Source of the DNA: Adiantum capillus-veneris
Taxonomy: Eukaryota; Streptophyta; Polypodiopsida; Polypodiales; Pteridaceae
Length of the DNA stretch: 64,000 nt
Assembly: GCA_014529385.2 (NCBI GenBank)
Contig: CM043969.1
Coordinates: 21,269,946 to 21,333,945 of the forward strand
Direction: 5' to 3'
Every line of letters begins with the position of its first letter. Position 1 is the first letter of the stretch. The position numbers and the translations under genes are program-made. The notes below the pieces were generated by a model. That model was not told the DNA's origin, did not search any database, and saw only the letters and a program-made list of their open reading frames with translations. Positions 11,933-23,806 of this stretch are shown here, piece by piece.

Positions 11933-13516
11933 TTAGGCAATTGATGTCGTGTCTCTTTCCTCAAGAATATAATTTTGTGTTTGGAGCATCGATCGTGTGA
12001 GTACATTTACTGGTACCACAGGTGTACTTTGTGATGGCTCCTCGGTAACCTCAATCAAGTTTAATGGCGTGATCAAATGATCTATGCCACATCGATTACA
12101 CATGAGTATCGGCATTGTAGACATGCTCGCTTGATTGGTTTGCATTAGTGTGGTGTTCTTTTGTAGCCTAATAGGACACTCGGCTACACGATGTGGACCT
12201 CCACACTCATAGCATCTAAGAGGTGGTCTCTTAGCAGTGTAATTGATATTTTGGTTTCTTGCAGCAAGAGCAGCTACTTGATAGACAGGTTTTGACTTGT
12301 CCCCAACAGTCCTCCATGTAGTATTGTGGACTTTCTTCAAGCACATCCATCCCATAGGCAATATTAGGATCTATATCTTCCTCACAACCTTCCAAACAAG
12401 CAATAGATGACTCACAACCCACTTGATTCACATAAGTGATTCTCGGATGTGGTGGTTGTGGTCCTAACACTGGAGGTGGTAAGGGTGTTTTTTGAACAAC
12501 ATTTTGGGCCCTAGGGACCATGTGTTGTGACGTTTGTTCAAGAGGTGGGGCCGGCATCAATGCAGGCACTCGAGGTGTGTCTGTCCATGCTAAGGTTGGT
12601 CTATTGGCCATCACGCGCTTAAATACTATGCAATCCTTAGCTTGATGACCATACCTTCCACAGGCATTGCAGTTCCCCTTGAATTTTACTCTAAAAGTAG
12701 GGCATTCATTGGTACTATGCGGTTCATAGCATACTGAGCACCATTGTTGCTCCCTTCTTGGATACATATGATTGTTTTGTGGAGCGCGATTGTCTCTAAG
12801 ACTCTCTTGAATGGCGTTGGTGAGATCTGCTAAAGTCATCTCAGATATCTTTGGCTCCTTAGCAATAGGCTTTAGGGTCATTGACTGATGCCCTGATGCT
12901 TGCAAGCTATTAGATTTAGGCTCAATAGACACTCTTTCTCCTTGAATAATTAAATTATCCTCCAATTGGATCGTATTGGTGGTGACTGTTTCCCAAGTGG
13001 TGATACCTCTAATGACTAGGCCATTGTAGATATCCTTGTGTCGTAATCCCCTAATGAATCTATCAAGCAATTGATTATTATTGAAGCGCTCATTTGGATT
13101 ACAACGAGATTTCAAATGCTTTAAGCGACTAACAAAGTCTCTCACCGACTCTCCTTCCTCTCATTGGGCTTTCTGGAGCTGAGAGGCTACACCCCAAAAC
13201 ACTCCCTCTCGTATGTATTCTTTTAAGAACAGTCTCCTAAGAGTAGGGTAAATCGTTTTTCTTCCACCATTAGGGTTCTATACCAATCCCCAGCCTTCCC
13301 ACTTAAGGCTAGGCTTAAAGCATTACTCTTATGCAGGTCATTGTGTTCTCCTACATAATTGCATATTTGTTCAAACACTTCGATATGCTTTCTCACATCC
13401 CCGTCTCCACTAAATTTTTGTGTGAGCTTGGCTATTTGTACTGCCTTACTTCTAGGCTCTCTATCAGGCGTGTTACGCATATTCTCAGCAATAGATCGAC
13501 CAAATAGCTTGAGCAA
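11933..13516 (-). pseudogene. Gag capsid and zinc knuckles of element B
   Basis: A Retrotrans_gag-type capsid region spans about 13516-12960 with FSGDGDV, LSGKAGDWYRTL and RDFVSRLKHLKSRC-like segments. Three CCHC knuckles follow: CSVC...H...C near 12700-12740, CNACGRYGHQAKDC near 12635-12680, and CYECGGPHRVAEC near 12175-12215. The first and third have three residues before the His instead of the usual four. A stop near 13160 and frameshifts near 13220 and 12300 interrupt the frame. Gag forms the particle and binds element RNA; three knuckles are more than most plant gypsy Gags carry. Confidence 0.8.
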
Positions 13517-13570
13517 ATGTTGCCAAGTTACCTAAGTGAGCAGGCACCGTGGGTGAAGGTGCTCCAGAGA

Positions 13571-15033
13571 CTACATGTGGAGTAGGTATTGGCATTGGGC
13601 TTGGCGCGTAGGAAGCCCTTGGTTCCACGTTGGGTATGGTGTTGTGCCATGTGGCAGCCCAAAGTTCATATGTGTGGCCCTAGGCATAGCAGACGTCGAA
13701 TGTGACATGCTAATGCTAGCCGGTATAGTCCCATGGAAATAAGAACTTGGGTGTTGTGGTTGTGGAGCATAGGTTGTTGAAACAATGGGAGGGGTAGAGA
13801 CTACATGAGTGCGATGACTCATAGGTGCATACGATTGGTACACACTTGTAGGTACTGTTGCAGGCATTGAGCTACCATGTAGCAGTGCTTTATTAACAAA
13901 TGAGGTCCATGGCGTGTTTCTTGGCATGCCCATCATTGGGGTAGGCATGGTAGCCGTGGTGTTATCAAGGGAAATATGAGCTAGACTTGGAAAGGTAAAG
14001 CTATCACTTGTGGGCTCATATTGCACTGAGACCCTTGGAAAAACAACATATGGAGGATCCATCAGACTTACCGAGGGAGTCTCCATTTGCGATAAGGTTG
14101 GTTGTTTAGCCTTTTCTGTATCCAAGAATCTCATGAGACCCGTTGAAGGCATGTTGATCCCCTTGTTCTGTCTCTCTAACTCAATGACCCTATGAATAAC
14201 CTCACAAACTCTTTGTTGTTGATCCTCCACACTAGTAGCACCCATTGTGGATTATAGGACATCTACCAACCCACGTGATAGGTGTGACCTGTATAAAGGT
14301 CGGTTAGAGTTTCCGTTTGTAGTTCGTATTCCCAGTTCTCATTTAAGAACGCTCCATCTAAGCTTGAGGTGCTAGGGGTGTCCTTTGAACTAGATACAAT
14401 GTTGCTTTCTAGGGATTGGCCCTTAGCGGTTGCTAGGTCAAGAGCACTCGATTCCTCTCCTAGCAAGGATATTGACATAGGGGCTTTCGCTTTTAACTCT
14501 CTTCACTGCTCTGCCTTGCGTAAGCTCTCGATTTCCTTTTCCCTTGCTGCAAGGATATACCGCTCAACCTCTTGCACTTCGGCAAGGCTTCTACCATCAG
14601 GTAATATAACCTCAGAGGGGAATAGTTCCGAAGAGTCAGGGGGTGCGGTGAATGGAGTATTCACATGCACATTCTCTAAGGGCATATGGTCTATGTTGGT
14701 CATGAATGGCGAATTTAATTTCCCACCCCCCTCATTTACATCATTAGCTCCATGTTCGGAGCGAGTGACTCTACTAAAGGTTTCCTTCAAGAGGCTAAGC
14801 ACGCTCGGCCCGGACCGTGGGCCCATGGCATGCATGTCTTGGCTTGAGCGTTCGGGATTAGGCATTGGGAAACCCTCCATGACGTTGTAGTCAGAGGAAG
14901 AGTCACTAGCCGCTATGTTCGGGTCTTGGTTTGTCCTACCTTGGGTCCTCGCTGAGGGCCCGGAACCTAAGGTAGGTGGATATTGAGAACTCGCGTAAGT
15001 CAAAATTCTCTCTAGTTTCTCCGTCTCTAGCAC
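13571..15033 (-). pseudogene. N-terminal low-complexity Gag region of element B
   Basis: Minus-strand open stretches 15033-14503, 14478-14263 and 14245-13571 form one broken coding region upstream of the capsid. It is rich in Ser, Thr, Pro, Met and Gln with no recognised domain, and parallels 1-1780 of element A. A short heptad-like segment lies around 14540-14600. The function is unknown; it is presumably the disordered N-terminal extension of this family's Gag. Confidence 0.65.
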
Positions 15034-15766
15034 ACGACCAGAGCGCAGATGTATGTGCCTTTGGCACCCTACAAGCGTCGGCGAATAACCTCGAAGGTAA
15101 ACTGCTTACTTTTTTAGGCGTCTGTTTTCACTCGTTTTTTTATGTTTTTCATGTTTTTTAATGATCGGTTTTTTGATTAAAGTGTGTGATAGCTCAAAAC
15201 AAGCGTCTCACTCAGAGGGTCGTGGTGTGCTTTACAACACAACGTTTGATCACGTGAAGCTCCGTTGGTCTTCAAAAAAGTCGATTTGTAGCTACGTGTG
15301 AAGCTAAAATACGTAATTTTAAAGGGCGATTGAGGCCTGAGACTGAGCGTGAGCTTGGGCTTGGGTGTGGGAGATATTCCTGATCCATGTACTACCTTTA
15401 TTTATTTATTTATAATTTTTAATTTTCAATTTTTTTTGGGGATAAGATCGCTGCGGCCTGCGCGCGAGCACACACACACACTCTACGTACCTACTTACAA
15501 CTAATACACCTATTGTTACACACTAACACACTTCATTAGCTCTAACAGATCTACTTCCTACTTACTGTACTTTGCATTACACAGAACTAACACCTTATCA
15601 CTGAGAAAACACAGTACCTTTCAAAACTTCATTAACAAAGAAATACATAGTAGCAAAAACAAAATTCTTCTTCTCAACACACACACCTTCCTTCCCTACC
15701 TTTCCTACAATTGAAATTGCACCACAAAGAAGCACAGAGTGCCATTCAAGCTTAGTGTATGGCATT
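15034..15766 (-). other. Untranslated leader of element B
   Basis: Non-coding stretch between the primer site and gag, matching 1781-2566 of element A, with T/A-rich tracts near 15400-15440 and a short CA run at 15470. No gene is seen. Confidence 0.6.
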
Positions 15767-15783
15767 CCCCCGCAGCGGCGCCA
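15767..15783 (-). promoter_or_regulatory. Primer binding site (tRNA-Asp) of element B
   Basis: CCCCCGCAGCGGCGCCA on the plus strand matches 15 of 17 bases of the tRNA-Asp 3' end. It is four bases inside the 5' LTR, as in element A. Confidence 0.75.
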
Positions 15784-15787
15784 AAAA

Positions 15788-16062
15788 TGTGCGCGTTTGT
15801 CGCACGTGTCAATGCGAGGAACTTGCCAATACACTGTGTGCAAGCCACAAATGGCTCCAAGCATGCAACTAGCCTAAACTAGTAAGCTAAAAGATGGCGA
15901 TGGTGTGTCACTCACCGCTCTACGCTTGCTGTCGTGGAGGATTCCTCGCCGCGAAGAAGAAGGAGCCGCTGCTTTGCCGCGCTCAACCGCTTCACCACCG
16001 CCGTGCCGTTGTCGCAATGCTCAATCGCACACACACACTCTCTCTCTCTCTTTCATGCATAC

Positions 16063-16134
<72 letters not shown>

Positions 16135-16424
16135 GGAGATGATGAAGAAGAAGATGGAGATGGGAGCAAGAGCACTCTTCAATTGCACAAATGAGAGAAT
16201 GAGTGAATTTTAGGTTTAGTTGACTTTTACATGAGCTCGCCCCATTCACACTTGGGTGCCCATGCTTAGCCAACTAATCCCTTGAATGTTCCGTTAGAGT
16301 GCGCCTCTCATCGGCGATCACTCTTACCCTTTTCCTATTGGACCGACAAGCACGGTACGTGACTCTACCAAATAAATAATACAACGTCCGTCGTAGGTGA
16401 TAGGAATGTGCGTGAGGGTTAACA
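15788..16424 (-). repeat. 5' LTR of element B (637 bp)
   Basis: It starts TGTGCGCGTTTG and ends GGGTTAACA on the plus strand, matching 7496-8131 and 2588-3195. Its compound microsatellite (16035-16132) has a short CT part and a long CA part. AGAAG follows at 16425. Confidence 0.9.
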
Positions 16425-16429
16425 AGAAG
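16425..16429. repeat. Target site duplication of element B, right
   Basis: AGAAG, identical to 7491-7495. Removing the element restores a sequence resembling a nearby duplicate at 16544-16589, which supports a clean insertion. Confidence 0.85.
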
Positions 16430-18106
16430 TCACAAGTCAAGGTGATGGCTATCAGGAATTGGTGACCCTTTTTAGGTGACTAAATACCAAATTTTGCATA
16501 TGGCTGGGTTCTTGGTGATGGTTGAAGTGTTCTTGTGTGGCTAGATGTTCATAAGCAGTCACACGTCACAATGATGGCTATCAAGAGTGCCTAATAGGGC
16601 CTTGATGATTTTCATGCAGCTTCATACGAATTTATCACAAATGCAATTCTGACGATTTTTTACTTGCCTATCCTATTAAACCTGAAAAATTATATAGAAT
16701 GAAGATGAAATCACAGTTTCTTTGAATTTTACTTTTTTAACTTGGTGTTACCCCTATCGGTTTAACACGAGTCTCAAGGATCATCAACCAACCGCATCCT
16801 AACTAGCCTAAAGATACCAAGGTCCTTGGTAAGTTTTCCCACTCCCAAGTATCCTAAACAGTAACCTCCAACAATGCAAAATCAATAAGACAATTATTCT
16901 AGAGTAATCTAGAGGACTTAATGGATTTTGCTTGTGACCAATTTGAGTTTTTATTTAGTTTGAGTTGCCTCATCCTCAACAACGGTGCCAAAATTTCGGC
17001 GGGTTGCCAAGTTTCACCATATCAATGATAACAAAGAGAGAACCACCTACACTATATATGTCAACCCGTGGGATAAAGCTGTCTCGACTAGTGCATTGAG
17101 GCTATAAGAGGTTATGATCCTCTTGAAAAATTGAGTTTATTTTGCTAGTATGAGGTGCTAATCTCAAGTCTGTGTCAAGTAGTAAAAGCTAATCTACTTC
17201 ACAACAAGCATCAAGTGATAATTTGGGGTAGCTACAAAACTTCAAATGCACTCAAACTTACTATATAATAGACCATGCCATGTTAAATGTCCCTAAAACG
17301 TCAAATCTCCATGCTAAAACTGGTCAAATTCGTGCCTCATAGAGCAGCTTGTTGCATGTTCTTATGTGAAAGCCCTTTTTTAAAGTAAATTTCTTGCAAT
17401 AACTACATGGTTTTAAGAGTGTTTATCTACTTACTGTGTAAACTCACATTGCACAAAACACATACATATATCAATTTCTAAGCATAATAGTGGATAGAGC
17501 ATGCTTAAAGGAAGCTATCAAGTGCTTTTGGCATCCTAATCAACCTGCTAAAAATAAGTTTTCTTACAGAAATGCCACACTATATGAGGGAGATTGAAGC
17601 AAAAGAAGTAAGAGGCCGGAAGACTCTGTAAACAGAAAAGTCGTACGCTCACTTCATTATCCAAAACTTGGGTCCACTTTTACAAAATTGGCTTTTATAC
17701 CTTAGCCAAAGCCAAAATTAAGTCCTCTTACCAATATGGCTCGTAAAATCGATAAGCTATTGCCCTGGGTAAATAAGTTATAAGATGGAAGTCTCTACTC
17801 AATAAAACTTCACATACAACCATAAAGATAATAATTATAGTTGTGAATCCTGCTTCAATCTCATGTGGCTTCGCTTTCAGTGGCATGTGTTAGTTTAGCT
17901 GTCAACACACACACACACACACATAAGAGTAGGCCCTTCTCTCTCTCTCTCTCTCTTTCCTCTCTCATGCACGTAGGTAGGCCCTTGTGAAATTTGCACA
18001 ATTTCTTGTAACTTGCAAAGGTATGTGGGGGAAAATTGGCCATAGAAGCGTGAGTCATTACCCTTTGTAAATTAGCACTACCTAGTTCTCTATCTTTAAC
18101 TCAATG

Positions 18107-18138
<32 letters not shown>

Positions 18139-18248
18139 ACCCAAGTGTGGTAGATTGGTTATGCCATTTCCCTCTTGAATAACATGTCTTGAGTTCAACT
18201 CTCCTCGTCGGCTAGATCTTTAAGGTCTCTTGGATAGTTTCCTACGAC
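16430..18248. other. Non-coding repeat-derived DNA upstream of RPL28
   Basis: AT-rich sequence with no believable ORF. AACAACGGTGCCAAAATTT at 16978-16996 resembles a decayed minus-strand primer site next to an LTR edge, so an old gypsy element may lie here. CA and CT microsatellites occur at 17904-17957, and CT at about 18105-18134. Confidence 0.5.
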
Positions 18249-18458
18249 GTTAAAACTCTCTTCTTCTTCTTCTCTCTCTCTCTCTCTCTCACATCCTCAT
18301 CAACTATCACTCTCCTCTCGTCGGGGCGGACGCAAATGTGAAATGCCCAAGAGCGAGCCCTAAGTCACTCACTCTTCTGCACGTTTTAGTTCTCTTGAGC
18401 ATTTGGGTAATCTTTGAGCGAGTTTTCATAGACGCAGGCGCCGACGTCTTTGGCTCTT
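18249..18458 (+). promoter_or_regulatory. Upstream region and 5' UTR of RPL28
   Basis: The 210 bases before the RPL28 start codon contain a TTC/CT-rich tract (18249-18290), a GC-richer stretch with GGGGCGGACG, and pyrimidine-rich sequence near the probable transcript start. No convincing TATA box is visible, as in many plant ribosomal protein genes. The promoter assignment is inferred from position; the transcription start is not determinable here. Confidence 0.45.
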
Positions 18459-20253
18459 ATGGCTGGCGTCTCTCCCGATCTGCTATGGCAGCTCGTTAAG
18501 AAGAATAGCAAGTTCCTTGTGAAGAGGAATGGCAACAGCAGCGCCTCTTTGCAGTTCAGCAGCGAGCCCAACAATCTATACAACCTGAACACCTTCAAGT
18601 ATTCAGGTTAGCGAATCTGAGGCTGTTGTGAGAGTCTTTGCATTGTGGAGATGTGTATGTATTGATGTCGCTTGAGAAGACGGGAAACTAGTGTATTTAT
18701 GCGATCAACGCTGTTTCAAGTCTTCTTAGGCTGAGTATGAGGCACATGCCTTTGCTGATTAGAAACCGTGTGGTGTCGGTGATGTATCTTGTGTTTATGG
18801 TTCTGGTGGTAGTGAATGAGACTGCATTTCTGTATGCATGATTTTGCGGTTGTGACAAGTAGCATGTTCGGCTAGATGACCCCTTGAGTATCAATGGTTG
18901 CGTGAACTCCACCTTGCAGGTCTGGCTAACAAGAAGACAGTGGCGATCTCACCTGGTGGCGACCTTTCTGTATATTTAGCGACCACCAAAACAAAGAAAA
19001 CCAACAAGCCTAAGGATTCTGTTAACAAGTCCCACCTGAAGAGGGATGTCAGGCGCATGGCAACCGTAGTAGTAAATCAGGTATTGTTGTTGAGTTGAAG
19101 ACTGGGTTGTTTAGTTTAAATGGTTTATCAAGACTCAAAGGTTTTCAATGTTAAGTGCTGTAGTTTCAAAGTAGATACTGAGCTCTATGTACAGCTTCTA
19201 CTTCTTGATGGAAGCTACATGGGTCCACTGAATTGAAGTATACCGCTCAGATTTGTGCATGCTTGCAGAGTTCTACGAGATAGTACCTACCCATGCCCTA
19301 CTTTCACGGAGAACATGGCCGGCCAAATCTGCATCCGCTTTAAAGTTTTTGTCCTCAAGTTTTTCCGATTCAGATTTGTGTGGTGTATTGTTAATGTCGG
19401 TGCCTCAAGGGTCTGTCCAGCAATTTCGTCCTTTTTCTTTGCCTAATGTTTTGTCTCCCAGTTTACTGAATCCTGCTGTAGGTGATAATATCTGTGGCCA
19501 TATTGTTGTTGGGGCTTAAGAGTCTGCTCAGCAATCTCGTCCTTTTCTTGTGGCTATTGTATCTCCTAATGGCTCTAAAAAGAAAAATTCATTGAAACTC
19601 TAAAGAGAATGTATAGAAAAAGAATGCGGACGTAAATTTACAACATACTTGTAAAATGACACATTGCATGCATGCCTGAACGCTTATTTAGATAGACATG
19701 CAAAGTCATTTGATTTTCCACTTTTATGAGTCATTTCTTTTCCTAGACTCATCCTTCACTCATGCATTTGAGATGTTTTTAAAGGATTTTTGTTCCCTGA
19801 AGCTGTAGAAACGTACTATTTTGGCTTTAGTTATAAATTGTTGGTTCTCCATTGGCGTCTCTATATGTATGCATTTACTTGATTTTTGACATCTTTAAGG
19901 TTAGCTGCGGTTTTCTTTTGTCACTCTTGCTGTATAAAAGGTGCTGAACTTGTGCTGTTGAAAATATTAACAGTTTTTGACCACATACTATACGATGTAC
20001 AAGTGTATGGGGTTTCTTTATTGCTCTTGGCCTATCTTCAAGGATATGCTACTGTTCCGCGTATCTAGTTGGTTACTAAAAATTGAAGCTCACGTCTTGA
20101 TTTGCCTTCTGACAGATTGTCGCAAATGGCTATCGCCCTGATTTGAAGGCAGCTGCTTTGGCAAAGCTATGCACTGTGCACAAAAGTCTGCGAGTAGCAA
20201 AGTCAGGGTCCAAGAAGCGCACAAAGTCTGGTAGAAAGGCCAGTCGCACATGA
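18459..20253 (+). CDS. RPL28: 60S ribosomal protein L28 (eL28), three coding exons
   Basis: This encodes eL28, a eukaryote-specific protein of the large cytosolic ribosomal subunit. Coding exons are 18459-18606, 18920-19080 and 20116-20253 (447 nt, 148 residues plus stop). Introns are GT-AG, in phase 1 and phase 0, and joining them leaves no internal stop. The N-terminus reads [20 protein letters not shown], matching the plant eL28 start. Exon 2 carries NKKTVAISP and lysine-rich segments, and exon 3 ends in a basic [17 protein letters not shown] tail. The length is close to the family's usual 140 or so residues. It has none of the decay of its neighbours and is the only intact gene in the window. 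Splice sites are read by eye; an additional 5' or 3' UTR exon is possible, with GTAAGT-like donor sequence near 20344. Confidence 0.95.
18607..18919 (+). other. Intron 1 of RPL28
   Basis: A 313-bp phase-1 intron, GTTAGC at the donor and TTGCAG at the acceptor. No convincing snoRNA C/D-box pair is seen. Confidence 0.9.
19081..20115 (+). other. Intron 2 of RPL28
   Basis: A 1035-bp phase-0 intron with donor GTATTG and acceptor TGACAG. It contains an imperfect direct repeat (about 19402-19457 and 19513-19570) within a locally open region (19253-19519). That region may be a decayed repeat insertion; I see no recognised domain. Confidence 0.88.
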
Positions 20254-22155
20254 GGAAAAGTTTTGTAATGGACTGCGGATTTTGATACTGAACCTTACAA
20301 TTGTATGCAGCAAAGTGGGTCATGATTTTACATTTACGAGGGAGGTAAGTTTGCTTAAAATTTTGAGTGTAGTCACTTTCTCACCCGAGTGTCATTCTTC
20401 ATTAAGTGATTTTCTGGTTTTACTTCTTCAGTGACTCATCCATCAAGTTTTAAATAATGAGTGAATGTTCCAATGCTTTTGCTAGGATGTGACTTTTTGA
20501 TTTTGCGAACTGGTCGCAAGAAATGTTAATGTTATACTTGACAGTTGAAAACTAAGGATTTTTCTTTCTCTTCGCCACTGTGAAGAACGTTAAATGTGTA
20601 TTTGGACAAGGAAATGCTTGTCAGACAAGAATTCTCTGAATGGCTTTGCGAGTGAGCATTACTATCATCAGTAAGTGTATCGTTCTAGCAAGCTCTACGA
20701 GTTCATAGGATGTTTTTTGTGCAGTGTTTATTCACAAACTTGGCTAACAAGGGAATTACACGAATTCTTTCATTTGAGGACTTTCAAATACTAGAGAATG
20801 TTCTCATGGTTGTGGCACTAGGACATGCGTATGAAAATCAGCTGTTCAAGGCACGGTGACTAGGCTTTGTTTTGTGTCTTCAGAATGCTGAAGGTGCTTA
20901 GAAAGGCTTGTTATGTCGGTGTGTTGTATCCTGTAAATACACTATGAGGTGTGTTTGTCAGCAGAATACGGAGTTGTGCAGATTTGATTCTTTATAATGT
21001 CCGTCTCTCCCGCCCGTAGTAAAATTTTGAAGTTTGACAATGGTAAAGTTGCCTGTACCGTCCATTGTAGTCATTTGATTAATTACCTTTCTGAATAGGA
21101 TTTAAGCTGTTTATTTTCCCTGTGGAGGGCTCTTATAGAGTGAGGGATGTAAGCATAGGAGCTAAATTTATATTAGCTGTGTATGGTTGTCGTCGCTCCT
21201 CATTTCACTGCAGCTTTCCTCTCTCTCAAGTGTTGTCCTCATTTTTAGCAAGTATTTGTGATAGTAAACTATGGATGTTATCATGCTTTCAGATTGGATC
21301 TTAATAATAGGATAATAGACCTACATTCAGCGAACAGAAGCTACTATGCCATGTTTTCCTGTATGTAATTTGATACTCAATGCATGCTCATTAGCTAAAC
21401 TGGGAGATTGGCATATTTAAGCCCTTTGGGCACATGGATGGTGTGGAGCAATCACTGAATGCATCGAGAAATATGCTCGAGGGCTTCAAATCCTTCTGAA
21501 CGGGTGGTTCTTGAATCGCCTTTGCCTTGCTTTCATACTACAATGTTAAGCCTCTGTTGTCTACCCAAAGAGGTTCAAGTTTACCTGATACTATGCTCCA
21601 GGTGCAATTTTCTCTGTTAGTAATGGATAGGCTGCAAGTACTTTTCCCGAGAAAGAGCCCTGAATCTTAGGTATTAAAGCAAGTCAATTAATTAAGTTTT
21701 GAAATGTTGGATAATCTGTCACCATTAGAACGCAAAATGTTTAATGGATGTGCAAAGCAAAATGTTATATAGATGGGCACATGATTTTCTAGCAGCATGG
21801 TCAACCGGTAGAAGCATACTAGGTGAGTAGAGCCCATGTCCTTGCCCTTGTCCTCAAGAAGCTGGATAGTAAATAGTAGTATCGTAATGGAGGCCATCTG
21901 CTTGAAGAGGATTACATGGATTTCTCCTTATCTGCAAGGCAGGAAGCAGTCTGAGGGTCTCGTAGGTCTGCAAACGATGTAGGGATCTTGACATGGATTG
22001 TCAGGATCGCCACATCCACCTGTAGAGCTGTTAGCTGCAAGAATTAGGAAGTGGTTACATGATTGATCAGTGGTGAATATGTCTTGCATGTGCTCGAAGC
22101 GAAAGCAAGTTGTTTGATGTGTGAACAAATTGTTGCATGAATGGCCCATGTGCAC

Positions 22156-22192
<37 letters not shown>

Positions 22193-22405
22193 GTTGGGAA
22201 AATGATTTTATGGAGCCGGCTTTGATCCTTTTTACCCCATTATGAGAATGTGATAATCTTATTTTAGAAAAAAGTTCTACTTAAATTTGATTATTTTAAC
22301 CAAATATTATGGGGTGAGAAAATGCTTTGAATTAGAGGTGATCTACACCTTCCTGAGCCCGGCTCTCGGGTCTCTTGGGGGACCGGAGTTCTAATGATGA
22401 TAAAG

Positions 22406-22408
<3 letters not shown>
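20254..22408. other. Intergenic DNA downstream of RPL28
   Basis: The first 100 bases are the probable 3' UTR of RPL28. The rest has no supported gene on either strand; the short ORFs show no domain or codon structure. A GT microsatellite lies at 22159-22188. Confidence 0.6.

Positions 22409-22456
<48 letters not shown>
22409..22456. repeat. (CT)n microsatellite
   Basis: A pure CT run of about 24 units at the 5' side of the LINE-like unit. Confidence 0.95.
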
Positions 22457-22460
<4 letters not shown>

Positions 22461-22911
22461 TCAGGAGTCTCCCCCAGGGTGAGGGACAGCTCTGTGGGGG
22501 TGTGTTAGCCCAGACCTGTCCTGCTCGAGCACTAGAGAGCGTGTGCTTTAGCAGCTTGTTATCGCGCTTCAGCAGCCTGTTAAGAGGCTCTACATTTCAG
22601 CAGGCCTGTGGGCGCAACACTTCAATAGCCAGACTGTGTTTCAGCCCTGCAGCGCCTCTAGCACTGTGTAGAATGGCGGATTCTGGCTCTGCAGGCCTCG
22701 GCGTTTTTTCAGGCAATACTCGGCAGAGGACAAGCTTTCGACAGCCCGGTAGGGGTTTTCGACAGCAGCTCGCTCTCGACAGCAGCTCTCGACAGCGTTA
22801 ACGCAACTTTGAGCATTCTTCAAAGGTTGAAATCTTGAGCAATCTCAAAGCTTTCTACCTTCAAATTTGCAAACCAGAGGTTGGTTCCTTTGCACCTCCT
22901 CAAGCACAGGG

Positions 22912-23622
22912 ATGACTACCCCAAAGACCCCCGCCAAAACAAAACCGAGCTTTGCAACAGTGATGGCAGCCCCTAGCAAACTTGATCACATCACGCAATT
23001 GCAAGCAAGTCTTGATCGAGTCCTAGAAGAAAACCTCGAACTCAAATATCGCCTCAGCAAATTAGAAGAGCAATTCAACTCTATGGTTAACCTCACCATC
23101 CACAAGGTAAAAGAGGTTGAGGCTAAGGTTAGCCAAGCTCACTCAACAACCATCGTCCAAGTGAAGACGTGTGTAACAAAGGAAATCTCCGAACAAAAAT
23201 CTCAAGAAGATAATGCCCTCAAGGTACGCATCGGTGGCCTCCCCTTGCAGTGGTGCACTGTTGAGGACACCCTTGAAGAGGCAATCATCAAACTCAACGA
23301 CATTATTGAGCAAGTCAACATCAAGCCAGAGAATGTCGCTTGGATCAATGACACATCGCCATGTGCTTCCCGAGCATTGTGTCCTTACTTTCAAGAACAA
23401 AGAGGAGCGGGTGAAGCTTCTACGCCAGTCTCGCCTTCTCAAAGAAACCAAGCTTTGGATTGCAGAAGAATTGACCATGAATCAACTCAAGAGTAAAGCG
23501 AGCGAGCTTAAGAAGGTGCATGAAGCGCGTAAGCAGGGCAAATGGGCAGTCTACCGAAGTGGCAAAGAGATCATCCAGGAGTTTCGAAATCCCAAACCAG
23601 CTCTCCTCCCAACCGACCCTTA
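22912..23622 (+). pseudogene. L1-type ORF1 protein, coiled coil plus RRM-like region (frameshifted)
   Basis: The predicted start is MTTPKTPAKTK at 22912. Residues 25-75 form a heptad-patterned coiled coil (LDRVLEENLELKYRLSKLEEQ). A segment beginning KVRIGGLPLQW resembles the RRM-like domain of L1 ORF1 proteins. The C-terminal basic part has KLWIAEELTMNQLKSK and a GKWAVYRSGKEIIQEF-like strand pair, as in the Transposase_22 family. A frameshift near 23345 separates the RRM start from its end. ORF1 proteins bind LINE RNA and chaperone retrotransposition. An unlinked host gene of similar fold cannot be excluded, but the tail at 23770-23806 favours an element. Confidence 0.6.
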
Positions 23623-23769
23623 GGCTTTTGTTTTCTCCTTTTTTCTACTCTACCCTCTTGATGGACCCTCAGTCCTTAACTGATATGTACCAGCCCACGT
23701 TGAGAATGAATCATTGTAATGTTGTGTTTTTGGTCCCATAGGTCATATGTGACCTCCGTGGACGATAAT

Positions 23770-23806
23770 CCAATCTATCTATCTATCTATCTCTCTCTCT
23801 CTCTCG
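23770..23806. repeat. (TCTA)n(CT)n tail
   Basis: A short tetranucleotide run followed by CT, at the 3' end of the LINE-like unit. Confidence 0.85.

Larger units (their letters stand above)
22457..23806 (+). mobile_element. LINE-like unit carrying only ORF1
   Basis: A 5' UTR-like stretch, an L1-type ORF1 (22912-23622), a short 3' UTR, and a terminal ATCTATCTATCT/CTCTCT tail (23770-23806). No endonuclease or RT follows within the unit. Non-LTR elements commonly end in A-rich or short-repeat tails, and this order fits an internally deleted or non-autonomous LINE. The 5' end is not defined and target duplications were not found by eye. Confidence 0.55.

Noticed and set aside
18607-18919. snoRNA in an RPL28 intron
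   Set aside because: TGATG- and CTGA-like words occur, but no paired C and D boxes with a terminal stem could be found by eye.
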